64,000 nt of DNA from Desulfosporosinus nitroreducens (GCF_023897015.1 NZ_JAMHFY010000004.1:240372-304371), one strand, 5' to 3'. Positions 27,117 through 36,647 are shown, counted from the first letter of the stretch. The notes: generated from the sequence alone by a model not told the origin. Numbers and translations: made by a program.

Positions 27117-28003
27117 TTAACCCAGGGACGCAGTGAGACACGAGCGCAACTTCTTTACGCAATCAGAAAAGAAAACTTCTGTTTAAGCGACCGCCCCCAA
27201 ACGCGGGGCAGTAAACAAAACAATACAGGAAGGCGCACATGAAATGTGCCTTCTCCCAAGCGACGTCCCCCTCGACCCAAGACCCGGGACGCAGAGTGAC
27301 ACGAGCGCGACGTCTCTACGTAAGCACCAAAGCAACCTTCCATTTAAGCCCACCGACCCCAGAACGCGCAGTAAACAAAGCAATACAGGAAGGTGCACAT
27401 GAAATGTGCCTTCTCCCAAGCGACGTCCCCCTCGACCCAAGACCCGGGACGCAGAGTGACACGAGCGCGACGTCTCTACGTAAGCACCAAAGCAACCTTC
27501 CATTTAAGCCCACCGACCCCAGAACGCGCAGTAAACAAAGCAATACAGGAAGGTGCACATGAAATGTGCCTTCTCCCAAGCGACGTCCCCCTCGACCCTA
27601 GACCAGCGACCCGTTGTGACACAAGCTCGGTATCTCTACGTAAGCACCAAAGCAACCTTCCCTCTAAGCCCACCGGTCCCAGAACGCTCAGTAAACAAAG
27701 CAACACAGGAAGGCGCACATGAAATGTGCCTTCTCCCAAGCAACGTCCCCCTCGACCCTAGACCCAGGACGCAGAGTGACACAAGCGCGATGTCTCTACG
27801 TAAGCACCAAAGCAACCTTCCATTTAAGCCCACCGACCCCAGAACGCGCAGTAAACAAAGCAACACAGGAAGGCGCACATGAAATGTGCCTTCTCCCAAG
27901 CAACGTCCCCCTCGACCCAAGACCCAGGACGCAGAGCGACACAAGCGCGACGTCTCTACGTAAGCAGAAAAGCAAACTTCCGTTTAAGAGACCGACCCAA
28001 GAT
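27117..28003. repeat. Tandem array of about 160-bp GC-rich intergenic repeats
   Basis: The string GAAATGTGCCTTCTCCCAAG recurs at 27241, 27401, 27561, 27721 and 27881, an exact 160-base period. A diverged unit precedes (from about 27117) and a partial one follows. Each unit holds a hairpin (GAAGG-GCACAT-GAA-ATGTGC-CTTC), a GAGTGACAC block and CATTTAAGCCCACCG. Overlapping ORFs on both strands here only reflect the repeat and are not genes. A second element of the same architecture lies at 47308-47792. Confidence 0.85.
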
Positions 28004-28136
28004 ACGGGGCAGTGTACAAGGATGTACACTGCCGCCAGTGAGCCATGGACGGCTCATCTGGCGGGAACCCCGCTCCCCAAAGCCAGTCGCTTAAACGGTT
28101 AGTTTGCTCTGCGTCGTACGACCGAGCGCTGTGTCA
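28004..28136. repeat. Twin GGA-loop hairpins and inverted right arm closing the 160-bp array
   Basis: Hairpin 1 (28008-28033) has the stem GGCAGTGTACA/TGTACACTGCC with loop AGGA. Hairpin 2 (28033-28063) has CGCCAG-GAGCC/GGCTC-CTGGCG with loop ATGGAC. ACGGGG before and CCCCG after could close both. Bases 28078-28136, read on the opposite strand, match the GAGTGACAC...GTTTAAGC part of the array units, so the element ends in an inverted arm. Confidence 0.75.
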
Positions 28137-28137
28137 C

Positions 28138-29388
28138 TCAAGTCCTTAACCCCATTTGCGCCAAAGAAGTTGCTGAATTAGCTACATCCTCAGAAGCTGC
28201 CCCGATCTGGCCGGCTGTCAACGACAAGGCATCAATCTGACGGGCAATCCCCTGTACTTGTTGGATGCTTGCATTAATAGCAGACATTATTTCCCCAAAA
28301 CGGTTCACTACTTCCCCGGCCTCTGTCGCCGCGCCCTGCATAGCTTCAGTGGTTTGAGCAATAGAGTGGTTTACCGCGACTGTATTTTGTTTTGTAATCG
28401 TAATCAAGGCACTAATCTCTTTAACCGATTGTTCCGAATGATTGGCGAGCTTCTTCACTTCTTCTGCCACAACTCCGAAACCTCTGCCGCTGTCTCCCGC
28501 ACGAGCCGCTTCAATAGCCGCATTTAACGCTAAAAGATTGGTTTGGGAAGCGATTTCTTTAATTACATCCGTGACAGAGGCAATACGTGCAGAGCTTTTA
28601 TCGAGTTCGGTCATTTTCTCTTGCATATCTGATGTCATGCCTGCTAATCGTAAAATCGTCTCAGATATCATTTGAATCTTTCGGACTCCTTCTTGAGCCA
28701 AAGCATCTACCTGACGAGAAAACTCTGCAGCCTCAGAGGCATTACTGGATATTTGCGAAGTGGCTTCATTCATCTCTGCCGCAGAGGCTGCTGTTTCTTC
28801 TGACGTTGCCGCTAAAGCTTGGCTGGCTTCGCTAACACTGCGTTGTAAGCTATCAATTTCACTTAAGGCTTTCTCTAATTCGGCCTTCTTATCTATTTCC
28901 GTCATATAGGACTGGATATAGCTTGCCATAACAACTTGCTGGTCAAAATTTAAGAGTTTTTGGAAGGCTAAACTAGCACGAACGGCCTGATCAGTCTTTT
29001 TGCGATAGTGTTTAAAAATCCGGGGAATAATTTCGTCACAAAAATATTGATTGGCACTTAAATAGTAAAAAGGCGGTAAATTGATCCGATTATGAACCTG
29101 CCCTATTGTAACCCGCCACTGCATAAACTCTTCATCAATCTTATCGGGGAAGAGAGAAAATAAATACTTTTTCATAGTGATTTTCAGCTTCTCCACCGAG
29201 GAAAATCGGTCAATAATTGCTTTTAAATCTGGGAACGAAGTCACATGGGCATAAAAATTACGGATAATTTCTTCAGAATCCCGCTCAACGACTAGCCGAA
29301 CCTCTTTAAGAAGGGTCAACTGCTCAGCATCTATCCTCAGTAATTGAACAGCCTCATCTAAGCTAAACTGATGTAATTGTATCAACAA
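28138..29388 (-). CDS. Globin-coupled methyl-accepting chemotaxis transducer (HemAT-like)
   Basis: 416 residues, soluble. The N-terminal 180 residues are a protoglobin sensor domain; [16 protein letters not shown] carries the probable proximal haem histidine. The C-terminal half is an MCP signalling domain with the hairpin signature [40 protein letters not shown] (given in parts). There is no membrane segment. It should sense oxygen or another gas and control CheA. The start is a TTG at 29388 with AAAGGA upstream; an ATG just before it is in another frame. It shows that the organism has chemotaxis, although no che genes lie here. Confidence 0.9.
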   Translation of the reverse strand: MLIQLHQFSLDEAVQLLRIDAEQLTLLKEVRLVVERDSEEIIRNFYAHVTSFPDLKAIIDRFSSVEKLKITMKKYLFSLFPDKIDEEFMQWRVTIGQVHNRINLPPFYYLSANQYFCDEIIPRIFKHYRKKTDQAVRASLAFQKLLNFDQQVVMASYIQSYMTEIDKKAELEKALSEIDSLQRSVSEASQALAATSEETAASAAEMNEATSQISSNASEAAEFSRQVDALAQEGVRKIQMISETILRLAGMTSDMQEKMTELDKSSARIASVTDVIKEIASQTNLLALNAAIEAARAGDSGRGFGVVAEEVKKLANHSEQSVKEISALITITKQNTVAVNHSIAQTTEAMQGAATEAGEVVNRFGEIMSAINASIQQVQGIARQIDALSLTAGQIGAASEDVANSATSLAQMGLRT

Positions 29389-29479
29389 TATTCATCCTTT
29401 CTAATCCCTTCAACATTTCAACTAAAATCTTTTTTCATGAAAATATCCGCAACAGGGGTCAATGCCTCACTGTATGTAC

Positions 29480-29869
29480 CTAAGACTGGATTTCCTGATC
29501 TTTGTCCGTAATATAGTCTTTGCCTTCCAATATGATTCCCAGGGCAGTAAGGACCACGTTCACCGTACAATAAGAATCATGCTCATCAGTTGCACAATTA
29601 TCACAGATACTCTGTACCTCAACAAAAGCCTCCTGAAGTTCCATGCTTTTATACCGTTCCGGGATTAAAGGAACACTTCGGAACATATCAAGAATGTCAT
29701 CCGGTATCTTATCGGAGAACTTCTCCCCCGTCTGAGCAGACAAACTGAGAAATTCTTTTGCCATGAACAATTGACAGAGCGCTGAACATTTACATCCCTG
29801 GGTGCAGGATCTGTCCATCTTTGAAAAGGCCTTATAGGCACTAAGCTTACTAAATCCTTGAGTCGTCAT
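29480..29869 (-). CDS. Cysteine-rich hypothetical protein
   Basis: 129 residues with cysteines clustered in CTQGCKCSALC (about residues 22-32) and CDNCATDEHDSYC (about 88-100), eight in all. This could hold an iron-sulfur cluster or zinc, but I know no family with this pattern. GAGGAG precedes the ATG at 29869 at good spacing. It follows the siroheme-reductase-like gene by about 40 bases in the same direction and could be co-transcribed with it. Confidence 0.55.
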   Translation of the reverse strand: MTTQGFSKLSAYKAFSKMDRSCTQGCKCSALCQLFMAKEFLSLSAQTGEKFSDKIPDDILDMFRSVPLIPERYKSMELQEAFVEVQSICDNCATDEHDSYCTVNVVLTALGIILEGKDYITDKDQEIQS

Positions 29870-29911
29870 ATCCCTGCTCCTCTCTTACATCCACTAAATT
29901 GAACCCTATGT

Positions 29912-30673
29912 TTACCTACTTACGGTCCCATTGCCCAGGAGTTCTTCGACTGCCTTCTTAAATCGCTCAAACCCCGTCTTTTCTATGACTCGATAAAGAC
30001 GAGCCCGGTTGCCAAGCTCTTCCTTAAACTCTTCTGATCCTGAGGTATACGTTTCCAAAATTCTTCCTACGACAGGAATAACTTGGTCGCGAGGAATCCC
30101 CTTGAGTACCAACATTCCATGTTTAGGGTTCATTCCCGACTCTGTCCCACCAATCCAAAGTGAATATTTTCCGCGGGGCTCAGCCATCAGCCCTAGATCT
30201 TGGCACTGCACTCCGGTGCAATTACGTGGACATCCAGAAATTCCTATTTTGAAATCCCACGGCAGAATCGTTCCGTAAAACTCTTCATCAAGCATTCTGG
30301 CTAATTCTAAGGTATCTCCACGAGAATTAGGGGAAAACCCTTTACCCGGACATGCTGCAATATTTCGAATGCTCTTATGCAAATTTGCAACCCGAAGACC
30401 GACTGCCTGGAGTTGCTCCAAAGCGGCAGCAACTTTTTCTTTTGGAATAAGAAGAAGGGAAGTCATGCGACGTGTATTTTTAATGACCCCATCTTCTCCA
30501 ACGATCTCAGCTAAAACACGCACTTGTTTGCCAGTCAGGATCCCTCCAGGCGAATTAACGATAATAGCTACAGTACCATTGGCCTGTTCCGCGATGGCCC
30601 AATGGATTCCACTGGTACATTCTACCGCCTCACCTGTCCACTGATAGTTACTGTCTCGTTGAAGTTCAGTCAT
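29912..30673 (-). CDS. Short siroheme nitrite/sulfite reductase-like protein
   Basis: 253 residues from the ATG at 30673, with GGAGAGG upstream; the longer in-frame start is unsupported. It contains one ferredoxin-like half (about 20-85) and the 4Fe-4S/siroheme region. ISGCPRNCTG gives the second Cys pair and supports siroheme binding. The first pair, usually C-x5-C, reads CPGKGFS, so the second cysteine is replaced by serine. This half-size layout is seen in small anaerobe siroheme proteins. Whether it reduces sulfite or nitrite, or has another role, cannot be told. Confidence 0.72.
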   Translation of the reverse strand: MTELQRDSNYQWTGEAVECTSGIHWAIAEQANGTVAIIVNSPGGILTGKQVRVLAEIVGEDGVIKNTRRMTSLLLIPKEKVAAALEQLQAVGLRVANLHKSIRNIAACPGKGFSPNSRGDTLELARMLDEEFYGTILPWDFKIGISGCPRNCTGVQCQDLGLMAEPRGKYSLWIGGTESGMNPKHGMLVLKGIPRDQVIPVVGRILETYTSGSEEFKEELGNRARLYRVIEKTGFERFKKAVEELLGNGTVSR

Positions 30674-30780
30674 AAAAACCTCTCCTCTATACAATTTAGA
30701 GTAATTATTATATCCTCCTACATTTCTATATGAGTCGACGAAATCCTGCACTAATCGATAAGTTTTTATTTATAATAATT

Positions 30781-30812
30781 AAAAAGAGAGCCCAAATGGG
30801 CTCTCTCTTTTA
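30781..30812. terminator. Bidirectional terminator
   Basis: AGAGAGCCC pairs with GGGCTCTCT around AAAT, with A and T runs on the two sides. It ends the zinc-ribbon transcript (minus strand). Confidence 0.75.
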
Positions 30813-30889
30813 AGTCTTACTCATTATTCATGGATTACTATGTTTTCTCATACAAAACGTGGTTTAATCGCGCCTTTTAAACGTTTACT

Positions 30890-31105
30890 CTATCCAGCAC
30901 GCCTGCGGACAACCGGATGGTCTTGTAACGCACGGGGAAATGGTTCTGACTTGGTTTCTAAGCGTTCTACCGAACCATCTGACAGTACCTCGTAAATCTT
31001 AACCACTCCATCACCCTTCGTCCATTCATGGCAACACTCTCTGCAGTAATAACGTTCACGGCCAATTCGGCCGACATCACGCGCTTCACATAGCGGGCAA
31101 TTCAT
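30890..31105 (-). CDS. Small zinc-ribbon protein
   Basis: 71 residues. CPLC near residue 3 and CREC near residue 21 form a rubredoxin-like zinc knuckle in the first 30 residues; the remainder (VVKIYEVLSDGSVERLE) is basic-acidic and probably unstructured at its end. GAGGTG precedes the ATG at 31105. It has its own terminator. Function unknown. Confidence 0.65.
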   Translation of the reverse strand: MNCPLCEARDVGRIGRERYYCRECCHEWTKGDGVVKIYEVLSDGSVERLETKSEPFPRALQDHPVVRRRAG

Positions 31106-31676
31106 TGCACCTCAACTCCTATCAAGGGTTTTTATGAATACCTTATTATACCGCACAACCCAATTATTTTGCTTTAAGAAATTGTGAAGCTTTTGTGTCT
31201 ATTTAGACTAAAAGTTGTGTCTTTTTCACTTTCCTTTAAACCCCTTATCGTTCAAAAAGGTTGTTGAAATTCTGGAGGAATTGCAACGCCCCAATATCTA
31301 AATCAGAATTTAGGCAATCCCGAAGGGTGAGAGCCTTCTCCTCGGCCTGTCCTCAAAATCGTACGCGCGTACGATTTTAGGGCAAGCCAGGCCGGGTCTG
31401 ACGCTAACTCTTTTGGTTTACGCAACATCGTTTTCAACTCCATGTACACGGCTTTTGACGCCAATAAGGAACATCAACTTTTTGAACTGGGAGTCTTCTG
31501 TGAATTGATAAAAACAGAGGTCTGAAAATCGCTACACTGTGTGCGATTCACAGACCTCTGTTTATTTTATAACAATATTTAGACTGACCTTTGATAATGC
31601 TGACTAAGTTCATCCTGAAATTTTATTCTTAATTCATGGTGACATTTTTCATAATGTTAGGAAATGCCCTAGCTTG
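31106..31676. other. Intergenic region with palindromic DNA
   Basis: No gene is supported. It contains a large hairpin at 31344-31393, with a perfect 24-bp palindrome at its centre (AAAATCGTACGC and its complement, 31355-31378) closed by GGCCTG/CAGGCC. A possible terminator lies at 31510-31569. Confidence 0.55.
31510..31569 (-). terminator. Long hairpin terminator after the fumarase genes
   Basis: AAACAGAGGTCTG (31512-31524) pairs with CAGACCTCTGTTT (31551-31563), and ATCGC with GCGAT inside. The minus strand continues TTTTATC; it may be bidirectional. Confidence 0.6.
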
Positions 31677-32234
31677 TCATGCCCTTCTGTATTGTGCCTT
31701 GCCAATTTCATAAAGATTATTACCATCGTGGTCAATGATCACCATGACGGGGAAGTCTTTTACTACTAAACGGCGTACTGCCTCCGGGCCCAGCTCAGGA
31801 TAAGCAATGACCTCAGCAGAAACAATACACTTTGCGATGAGGGCGCCTGCCCCGCCAATCGCTCCAAAGTAGACGGCACCGTGTTTTTTCATCGCTTCAA
31901 TCACATCCGGGGAACGAAGTCCTTTGCCAATCATTCCTGTTAATCCTCTCGCGATCAACTTTGGCGAATAGGCATCCATTCGTCCACTCGTCGTTGGCCC
32001 TGCTGAACCGATCACTTGCCCTTCTTTAGCGGGCGTCGGACCCACAAAATAAATGATTTGGTCCTCCATTGCAAAGGGGAGGTCTTCCCCTTGCTCAAGA
32101 GCTTCAACCATTTTTTTATGAGCGGCATCGCGTCCTGTATAAATCACACCATTTAGCAAGACATTGTCTCCAACTTTAAGGGATTTAAGTCTTTTTTGGG
32201 TAAGGGGAGTCTCAATGCGGATTATTTCACTCAT
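31677..32234 (-). CDS. Class I fumarase-type hydratase, beta subunit (fumarase or mesaconase)
   Basis: 185 residues matching the C-terminal swivelling domain of iron-dependent fumarases. LTGMIGKG, YFGAIGGAGAL and GPTTSGRMD hold the family signatures, as in the L-tartrate dehydratase/fumarase beta subunits. It overlaps the alpha-subunit stop by 4 bases. It adds or removes water at fumarate/malate or mesaconate/citramalate; the second is proposed from the nearby methylaspartate and citrate-lyase-type genes. Sequence alone does not separate these activities. Confidence 0.85.
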   Translation of the reverse strand: MSEIIRIETPLTQKRLKSLKVGDNVLLNGVIYTGRDAAHKKMVEALEQGEDLPFAMEDQIIYFVGPTPAKEGQVIGSAGPTTSGRMDAYSPKLIARGLTGMIGKGLRSPDVIEAMKKHGAVYFGAIGGAGALIAKCIVSAEVIAYPELGPEAVRRLVVKDFPVMVIIDHDGNNLYEIGKAQYRRA

Positions 32235-33091
32235 TGACAGGCCCTCCCTTGCAAGGTGATTTCCTTATGACGAGTGGCGTGGCAACCTATGTTTACCGCA
32301 ACGGGCATTCCTGCAATATGTGTGGGATATACTTCTAAGTTGACGGCAAGAGCCGTTGTAACTCCTCCAAAGCCTTGAGGACCAATTCCTAAACGATTGA
32401 CACGATTTAACAACTCTTTCTCGATATTGGCCAGACGCTTTTCGGGATTATGTATTCCCACTTCACGCAATAGACCTTTTTTGGCTAAGAAAGTAGCTTT
32501 TTCCATCGTTCCGCCCACGCCCACCCCCACAATAATTGGGGGACAAGGGTTTCCGCCCGCTCGATCAACTGTATCTACAACAAATTGCATCGCACCCTCG
32601 AGACCCTCAGAAGGCTTGCACATTTTTAAGCCGCCCATGTTTTCACTGCCGAACCCCTTAGGAGCTACAATTAGGTGCAGTTCATCCCCAGGGACAATAT
32701 CATAATGAATAACTGCCGGGGTGTTATCTCCAGTATTGACACGCTCAAAGGGATCCTTGACAACGGATTTTCGCAGATATCCTTTATCATACCCTCTGCG
32801 CACCCCTTCATTAATAGCCTCAGTAAGGCCACCGCCGACCACATGCAGGTCCTGTCCGATACTCACAAAAAGTACAGCCATCCCCGTGTCTTGACACATC
32901 GGGACTCTTTCCTCTTGCGCTATTTCTGCGTTCTCAATGAGACGTTCCAGCACCTCTCGACCTAACGGAGAGCGCTCATCCTTTAACGCTTGATTAAACC
33001 CAGCCATGATGTCCGATCCCAGGTTATAATTTGCTTCAATGCAAAGATTTTCAACAGCGGAAATAATCTCTTCCACAAGTATTTCCTTCAC
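32231..33091 (-). CDS. Class I fumarase-type hydratase, alpha subunit (fumarase or mesaconase)
   Basis: 286 residues from a GTG at 33091, which has GGAGGG about 9 bases upstream; the longer frame start at 33172 is less likely. It carries the three cluster cysteines of class I hydratases: PMCQDTGMAV (near 62), KMCKPSEG and NIGCHATRHK near the end. FGSENMGGLK is also present. A 4Fe-4S cluster acts as Lewis acid. In Clostridium tetanomorphum a two-subunit enzyme of this class hydrates mesaconate. The genome may use it as the TCA fumarase instead. Confidence 0.87.
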   Translation of the reverse strand: MKEILVEEIISAVENLCIEANYNLGSDIMAGFNQALKDERSPLGREVLERLIENAEIAQEERVPMCQDTGMAVLFVSIGQDLHVVGGGLTEAINEGVRRGYDKGYLRKSVVKDPFERVNTGDNTPAVIHYDIVPGDELHLIVAPKGFGSENMGGLKMCKPSEGLEGAMQFVVDTVDRAGGNPCPPIIVGVGVGGTMEKATFLAKKGLLREVGIHNPEKRLANIEKELLNRVNRLGIGPQGFGGVTTALAVNLEVYPTHIAGMPVAVNIGCHATRHKEITLQGRACQ

Positions 33092-33228
33092 CTTCTCTGT
33101 CCCTCCTTCAATGTCTTCTTTTAGGGTAAAAATGATTACGGCAAAATAATGGACTGTTCTGAATATTCCCATTCTCTTTCTTTATTTTACTCCTAAGCCA
33201 AATAAAAGCAAGCGTCATTACATGACAA

Positions 33229-33262
33229 GAACTTCGAATGCCGCAAATGGCATTCGAAGTTC
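33229..33262 (-). terminator. Hairpin after the FN3/CWB2 protein gene
   Basis: GAACTTCGAATGCC pairs perfectly with GGCATTCGAAGTTC; the T run is weak, so termination may be partial. Confidence 0.5.
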
Positions 33263-33280
33263 GCTTTGTGATTTTTACAT

Positions 33281-36016
33281 TTAGTCATCAGACAGAGAAG
33301 TTTTTGCATGATCTACAGGCGAAAATGGGCTTGAACCAGCATTATTTACGGCCTTAACTTTGTAATAATAGGTAGTATCTGCCCAAAGACCGAAATTTAT
33401 ATAACTTGTAGCAGTTACCGTTGCAATGTGAGTATAGGTTCCGGTAGCGGAAATTGCTCCGTAAACCTGATAAGATGTTGCTCCACTTACAGAATCCCAT
33501 TTAAGGTTTATTTGACTGGAACTTTCAGTTGTTGCAGTTAATTCTTTCGGTGCTGATGGTGTATCATAAACATCGGTATTCTGCTCAATATTAATTAAAA
33601 TGCTGTTAGGTACAATGGCTATACCTCCAAAAACAACTTCTTTCTTAATACTGCCAATCTTAGTGCTAATGTAATCTATTGTTGCCTGTTCGACAGGATC
33701 ACTAACCAGAATAAGTGGGGAATGAAATAATGAAGCTAACGCTGAACCAGATAAAGCATCTGCGAATTTTTCACCGGTTGATACGTAACAAGTGCTGAAA
33801 TCAAGTTCGTCTTCGAATTCTTTAATAATACTAATGTTTGTATCGTACCTGGTTATCCCGCTTAGGCGTTTTGGAGATGGAAGTTGCTTAAGCACATTGT
33901 CACTTATTACGCCTGTTCCCCCGACAACATACGTACTTTGTGCATTCTTTAATAAATAGGCTTCTATGCTGGCCGGCAATTTATCCTTGGGGGTAAGCAG
34001 GATTGGCATTCCCTTCATCGCAGCAATGGGAGCAATTGATAAAGCATCCGGAAAAGTTTCACCGCTGGCAATGACTGCTTGGTCAAATTCCCCCATCGCT
34101 TGGGCAATTTTAATAGATGTGTCATAACGATCCGTTCCGACAATCCTCAGAACACCTATTCCCATAGTTTTTATGCTTTGTTCAACTCCGGAAGAAATAA
34201 TACCGGTTCCGCCTACCATGATAACTTTTTTCACTTCTAAACGTGCCAGCTGAGTCTTGGTTTGTTCGTTCAAGCTGTCTTTCGTCGTAAGCAGTAATGG
34301 AGCGTTATATTTTTTGGCAAGTGGTGCGCCGCATAATGCATCAGAAAAGTTTTCTCCACTTACTACGATGGCATAATAAGAAGTATTCCATCCTGCTTTA
34401 GCAACCTCTGCAGAAGTTCCATACATATCCTCCCCTGCCAATCGATCCGACTGGATTTGAGATGGAGGGTTCGTTGGCACATTGTTTGCTGAACTGGAAG
34501 TAGTCGCATAAGCTTTAGACGAATAGGCGCTGGAGCCAGATCTGGTCACGGCTACAACTTTATAATAATACGTGGTATTCTTTGATAAATTAGTGTCTCT
34601 GTAACTTGAAGTTGTCGTTGATGCAATTTTGGAATACGTTCCCGACGACGACGTAGATGTATATACATAATAGGATGTTGCGTCACTTACCGAATCCCAA
34701 TCCAGGTATATTACGCTGGAACTTTCAACTGTAGCCTTCAGATTTGTTGGTGCCGAAATATCAGAGTCATCGTCATCCGTAGTAGCATGTTCTTTGGAGG
34801 AATAATCACTTTTGTCAGAACCGTCTACTGCCCTAACTTTGTAATAATAGGTAGTATCCTCCTCTAAATCGTCATCATCTGTATAATTTGAGGATTTCGA
34901 TGTCCCTATTTTGGTGTACGTTCCCGATGAGGTGGTAGATCGGTATACTTCATAGGATTTTGCACCACTTACTGAATCCCAATCCAGCTCTATTTCATCG
35001 GAGCCTTCAGCCGTAGCCTTAAGATCTTTTGGTGCCGACAGATCGGAATCATCAGAGTCATCGTCACCCGTAGTAGCATGTTCTTTGGAGGAATAGCTAC
35101 TTTTGTCAGAACCGTCTACTGCCCTTACTTTGTAATAATAGGTAGTATCCTCCTCTAAATCGTCATCATCTGTATAATTTGAGGATTTCGTTGTTCCTAT
35201 TTTGGTGTAGGTTCCCGATGACGTGGTAGATCGGTATACTTCATAGGATTCTGCACCACTTACAGAATCCCAATCCAGCTCTATTTCATCGGAGCCTACA
35301 GCCGTAGCCGTAAGATCTTTTGGTGCCGACAGATCGGAATCATCATCGGAATCATCAGAGTCATCGTCATCCGTAGTAGCATGTTCTTTGGAGGAATAGC
35401 TACTTTTGTCAGAACCGTCTACTGCCCTAACTTTGTAATAATAAGTAGTATCCTCCTCTAAATCGTCATCATCTGTATAACTTGAGGATTTCGTTGTTCC
35501 TATTTTGGTGTACGTTCCCGATGACGTGGCAGATCGGTATACTTCATAAGATTTTGCACCACTTACAGAATCCCAATCCAGCTCTATTTCGTCGGAGCCT
35601 ACAGCCGTAGCCTTAAGATCTTTTGGCGCTGACAGATCTGAATCATCATCGGAATCATCTGTTGTTGCATAGGTCTTAGTAGAATAGGAGCTTGTGCTGC
35701 TGGCGCTGTTTACAGATACAACTTTGTAATAATAGGTGGTATCCTCCGACAAATCGCTATCTGTATACTGTGAAGATGTTGTGGTTGCAATTTTTGTGTA
35801 TGTACCTGACGAGGTTTTAGATCTATAAACATAGTAAGATGTGGCGCCACTTTCAGAATCCCAATCCAAGAATATTTCACTGGAGCTTTTAGCACTAGCT
35901 GTCAGATCTGTTGGCGCTGATGGTGTACTTAACGCTAAAGTATCCTTCGGAAATATTAAAGCTGAGAATATCAAGCAAAGCAATAAGGTCATTAATTTGA
36001 GACTGCTATTTTTCAT
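33281..36016 (-). CDS. Exported wall protein with fibronectin type III repeats and a CWB2 triplet
   Basis: 911 residues. Signal peptide (LMTLLLCLIFSALIFP), then five fibronectin type III domains (about 35-120, 130-215, 228-315, 325-410, 415-500; each with LDWDS and YYYKV) joined by Asp/Ser-rich linkers that could bind calcium. Three CWB2 units follow (about 525-815; IMVGGTGIISSGV, TYVVGGTGVISDNV), and one more FN3 domain ends the protein. CWB2 triplets attach S-layer-type proteins to an anionic wall polymer. FN3 units 2-4 are almost identical at DNA level (34760-35640), a recent expansion. GGAGGT precedes the ATG. Probable adhesin or S-layer component; the ligand is unknown. Confidence 0.88.
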   Translation of the reverse strand: MKNSSLKLMTLLLCLIFSALIFPKDTLALSTPSAPTDLTASAKSSSEIFLDWDSESGATSYYVYRSKTSSGTYTKIATTTSSQYTDSDLSEDTTYYYKVVSVNSASSTSSYSTKTYATTDDSDDDSDLSAPKDLKATAVGSDEIELDWDSVSGAKSYEVYRSATSSGTYTKIGTTKSSSYTDDDDLEEDTTYYYKVRAVDGSDKSSYSSKEHATTDDDDSDDSDDDSDLSAPKDLTATAVGSDEIELDWDSVSGAESYEVYRSTTSSGTYTKIGTTKSSNYTDDDDLEEDTTYYYKVRAVDGSDKSSYSSKEHATTGDDDSDDSDLSAPKDLKATAEGSDEIELDWDSVSGAKSYEVYRSTTSSGTYTKIGTSKSSNYTDDDDLEEDTTYYYKVRAVDGSDKSDYSSKEHATTDDDDSDISAPTNLKATVESSSVIYLDWDSVSDATSYYVYTSTSSSGTYSKIASTTTSSYRDTNLSKNTTYYYKVVAVTRSGSSAYSSKAYATTSSSANNVPTNPPSQIQSDRLAGEDMYGTSAEVAKAGWNTSYYAIVVSGENFSDALCGAPLAKKYNAPLLLTTKDSLNEQTKTQLARLEVKKVIMVGGTGIISSGVEQSIKTMGIGVLRIVGTDRYDTSIKIAQAMGEFDQAVIASGETFPDALSIAPIAAMKGMPILLTPKDKLPASIEAYLLKNAQSTYVVGGTGVISDNVLKQLPSPKRLSGITRYDTNISIIKEFEDELDFSTCYVSTGEKFADALSGSALASLFHSPLILVSDPVEQATIDYISTKIGSIKKEVVFGGIAIVPNSILINIEQNTDVYDTPSAPKELTATTESSSQINLKWDSVSGATSYQVYGAISATGTYTHIATVTATSYINFGLWADTTYYYKVKAVNNAGSSPFSPVDHAKTSLSDD

Positions 36017-36607
36017 TTTTTACCTCCATTATTTTAAGAGTTTTTTCTCATGATCTCCCTCAAACTTTTATCTAACATTGAATATGGTCCCACAAGAAAC
36101 TCTAACTTTTCAAAGTCCCTTTTTTCACAGTTACATATAAGCCATCTCTTGCATTCCAGCGTTCAACTCCTTTGCTAGGACCAATCGGGCGAGGCCGCTC
36201 TATAAGCTTAATTAGCAGTAATTTGGATGGTATTCTTCTTAACAGGTGAAAATGATTTAACCCTAAAGAATATTAAAATAATCCGGTGTCATCAATAAGT
36301 AACATTAGTTGATTAGATTTATCACTTTGTGAAGAATCAATTGACAAAAAAATTATAGAAGCACCTATATACTTTATTCTTGTTTTATCTCCATAATCCT
36401 CCCTTTAGAAGAAACATTTTCTTTAAAAGATAAATTCTATATAAAATATAGATCTAAAGTCTGGTGTTTAAGCGGTAAATTTTCTTTCAGTTCCTTTCCA
36501 ACACATTTTTAATTTCCTAAAGAACTCCAAAGCTAAAAATCAAACATCGAAGCTTTTAGATAGTGAAATGGGAGTCTTGAAAATTAAATACATAATTAAG
36601 GACGGAT

Positions 36608-36647
36608 TTTTAACCCTTTCTCTGATGCATCAGAGAAAGGGTTAAAA
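36608..36647. repeat. Perfect 40-bp palindrome
   Basis: Two 20-base arms meet at GATG/CATC with no loop; the ends read TTTTAACCC and GGGTTAAAA. It could act as a strong bidirectional terminator, as A/T ends flank it. Confidence 0.6.

Noticed and set aside
27117..28003. CRISPR array
   Set aside because: The period is 160 bases with no short identical repeats and unique spacers, and no cas genes are present.
27155..28102. Overlapping ORFs of 77-127 codons on both strands
   Set aside because: They follow the 160-bp period, repeat the same peptide and lack proper ribosome binding sites; they are products of the repeat array.
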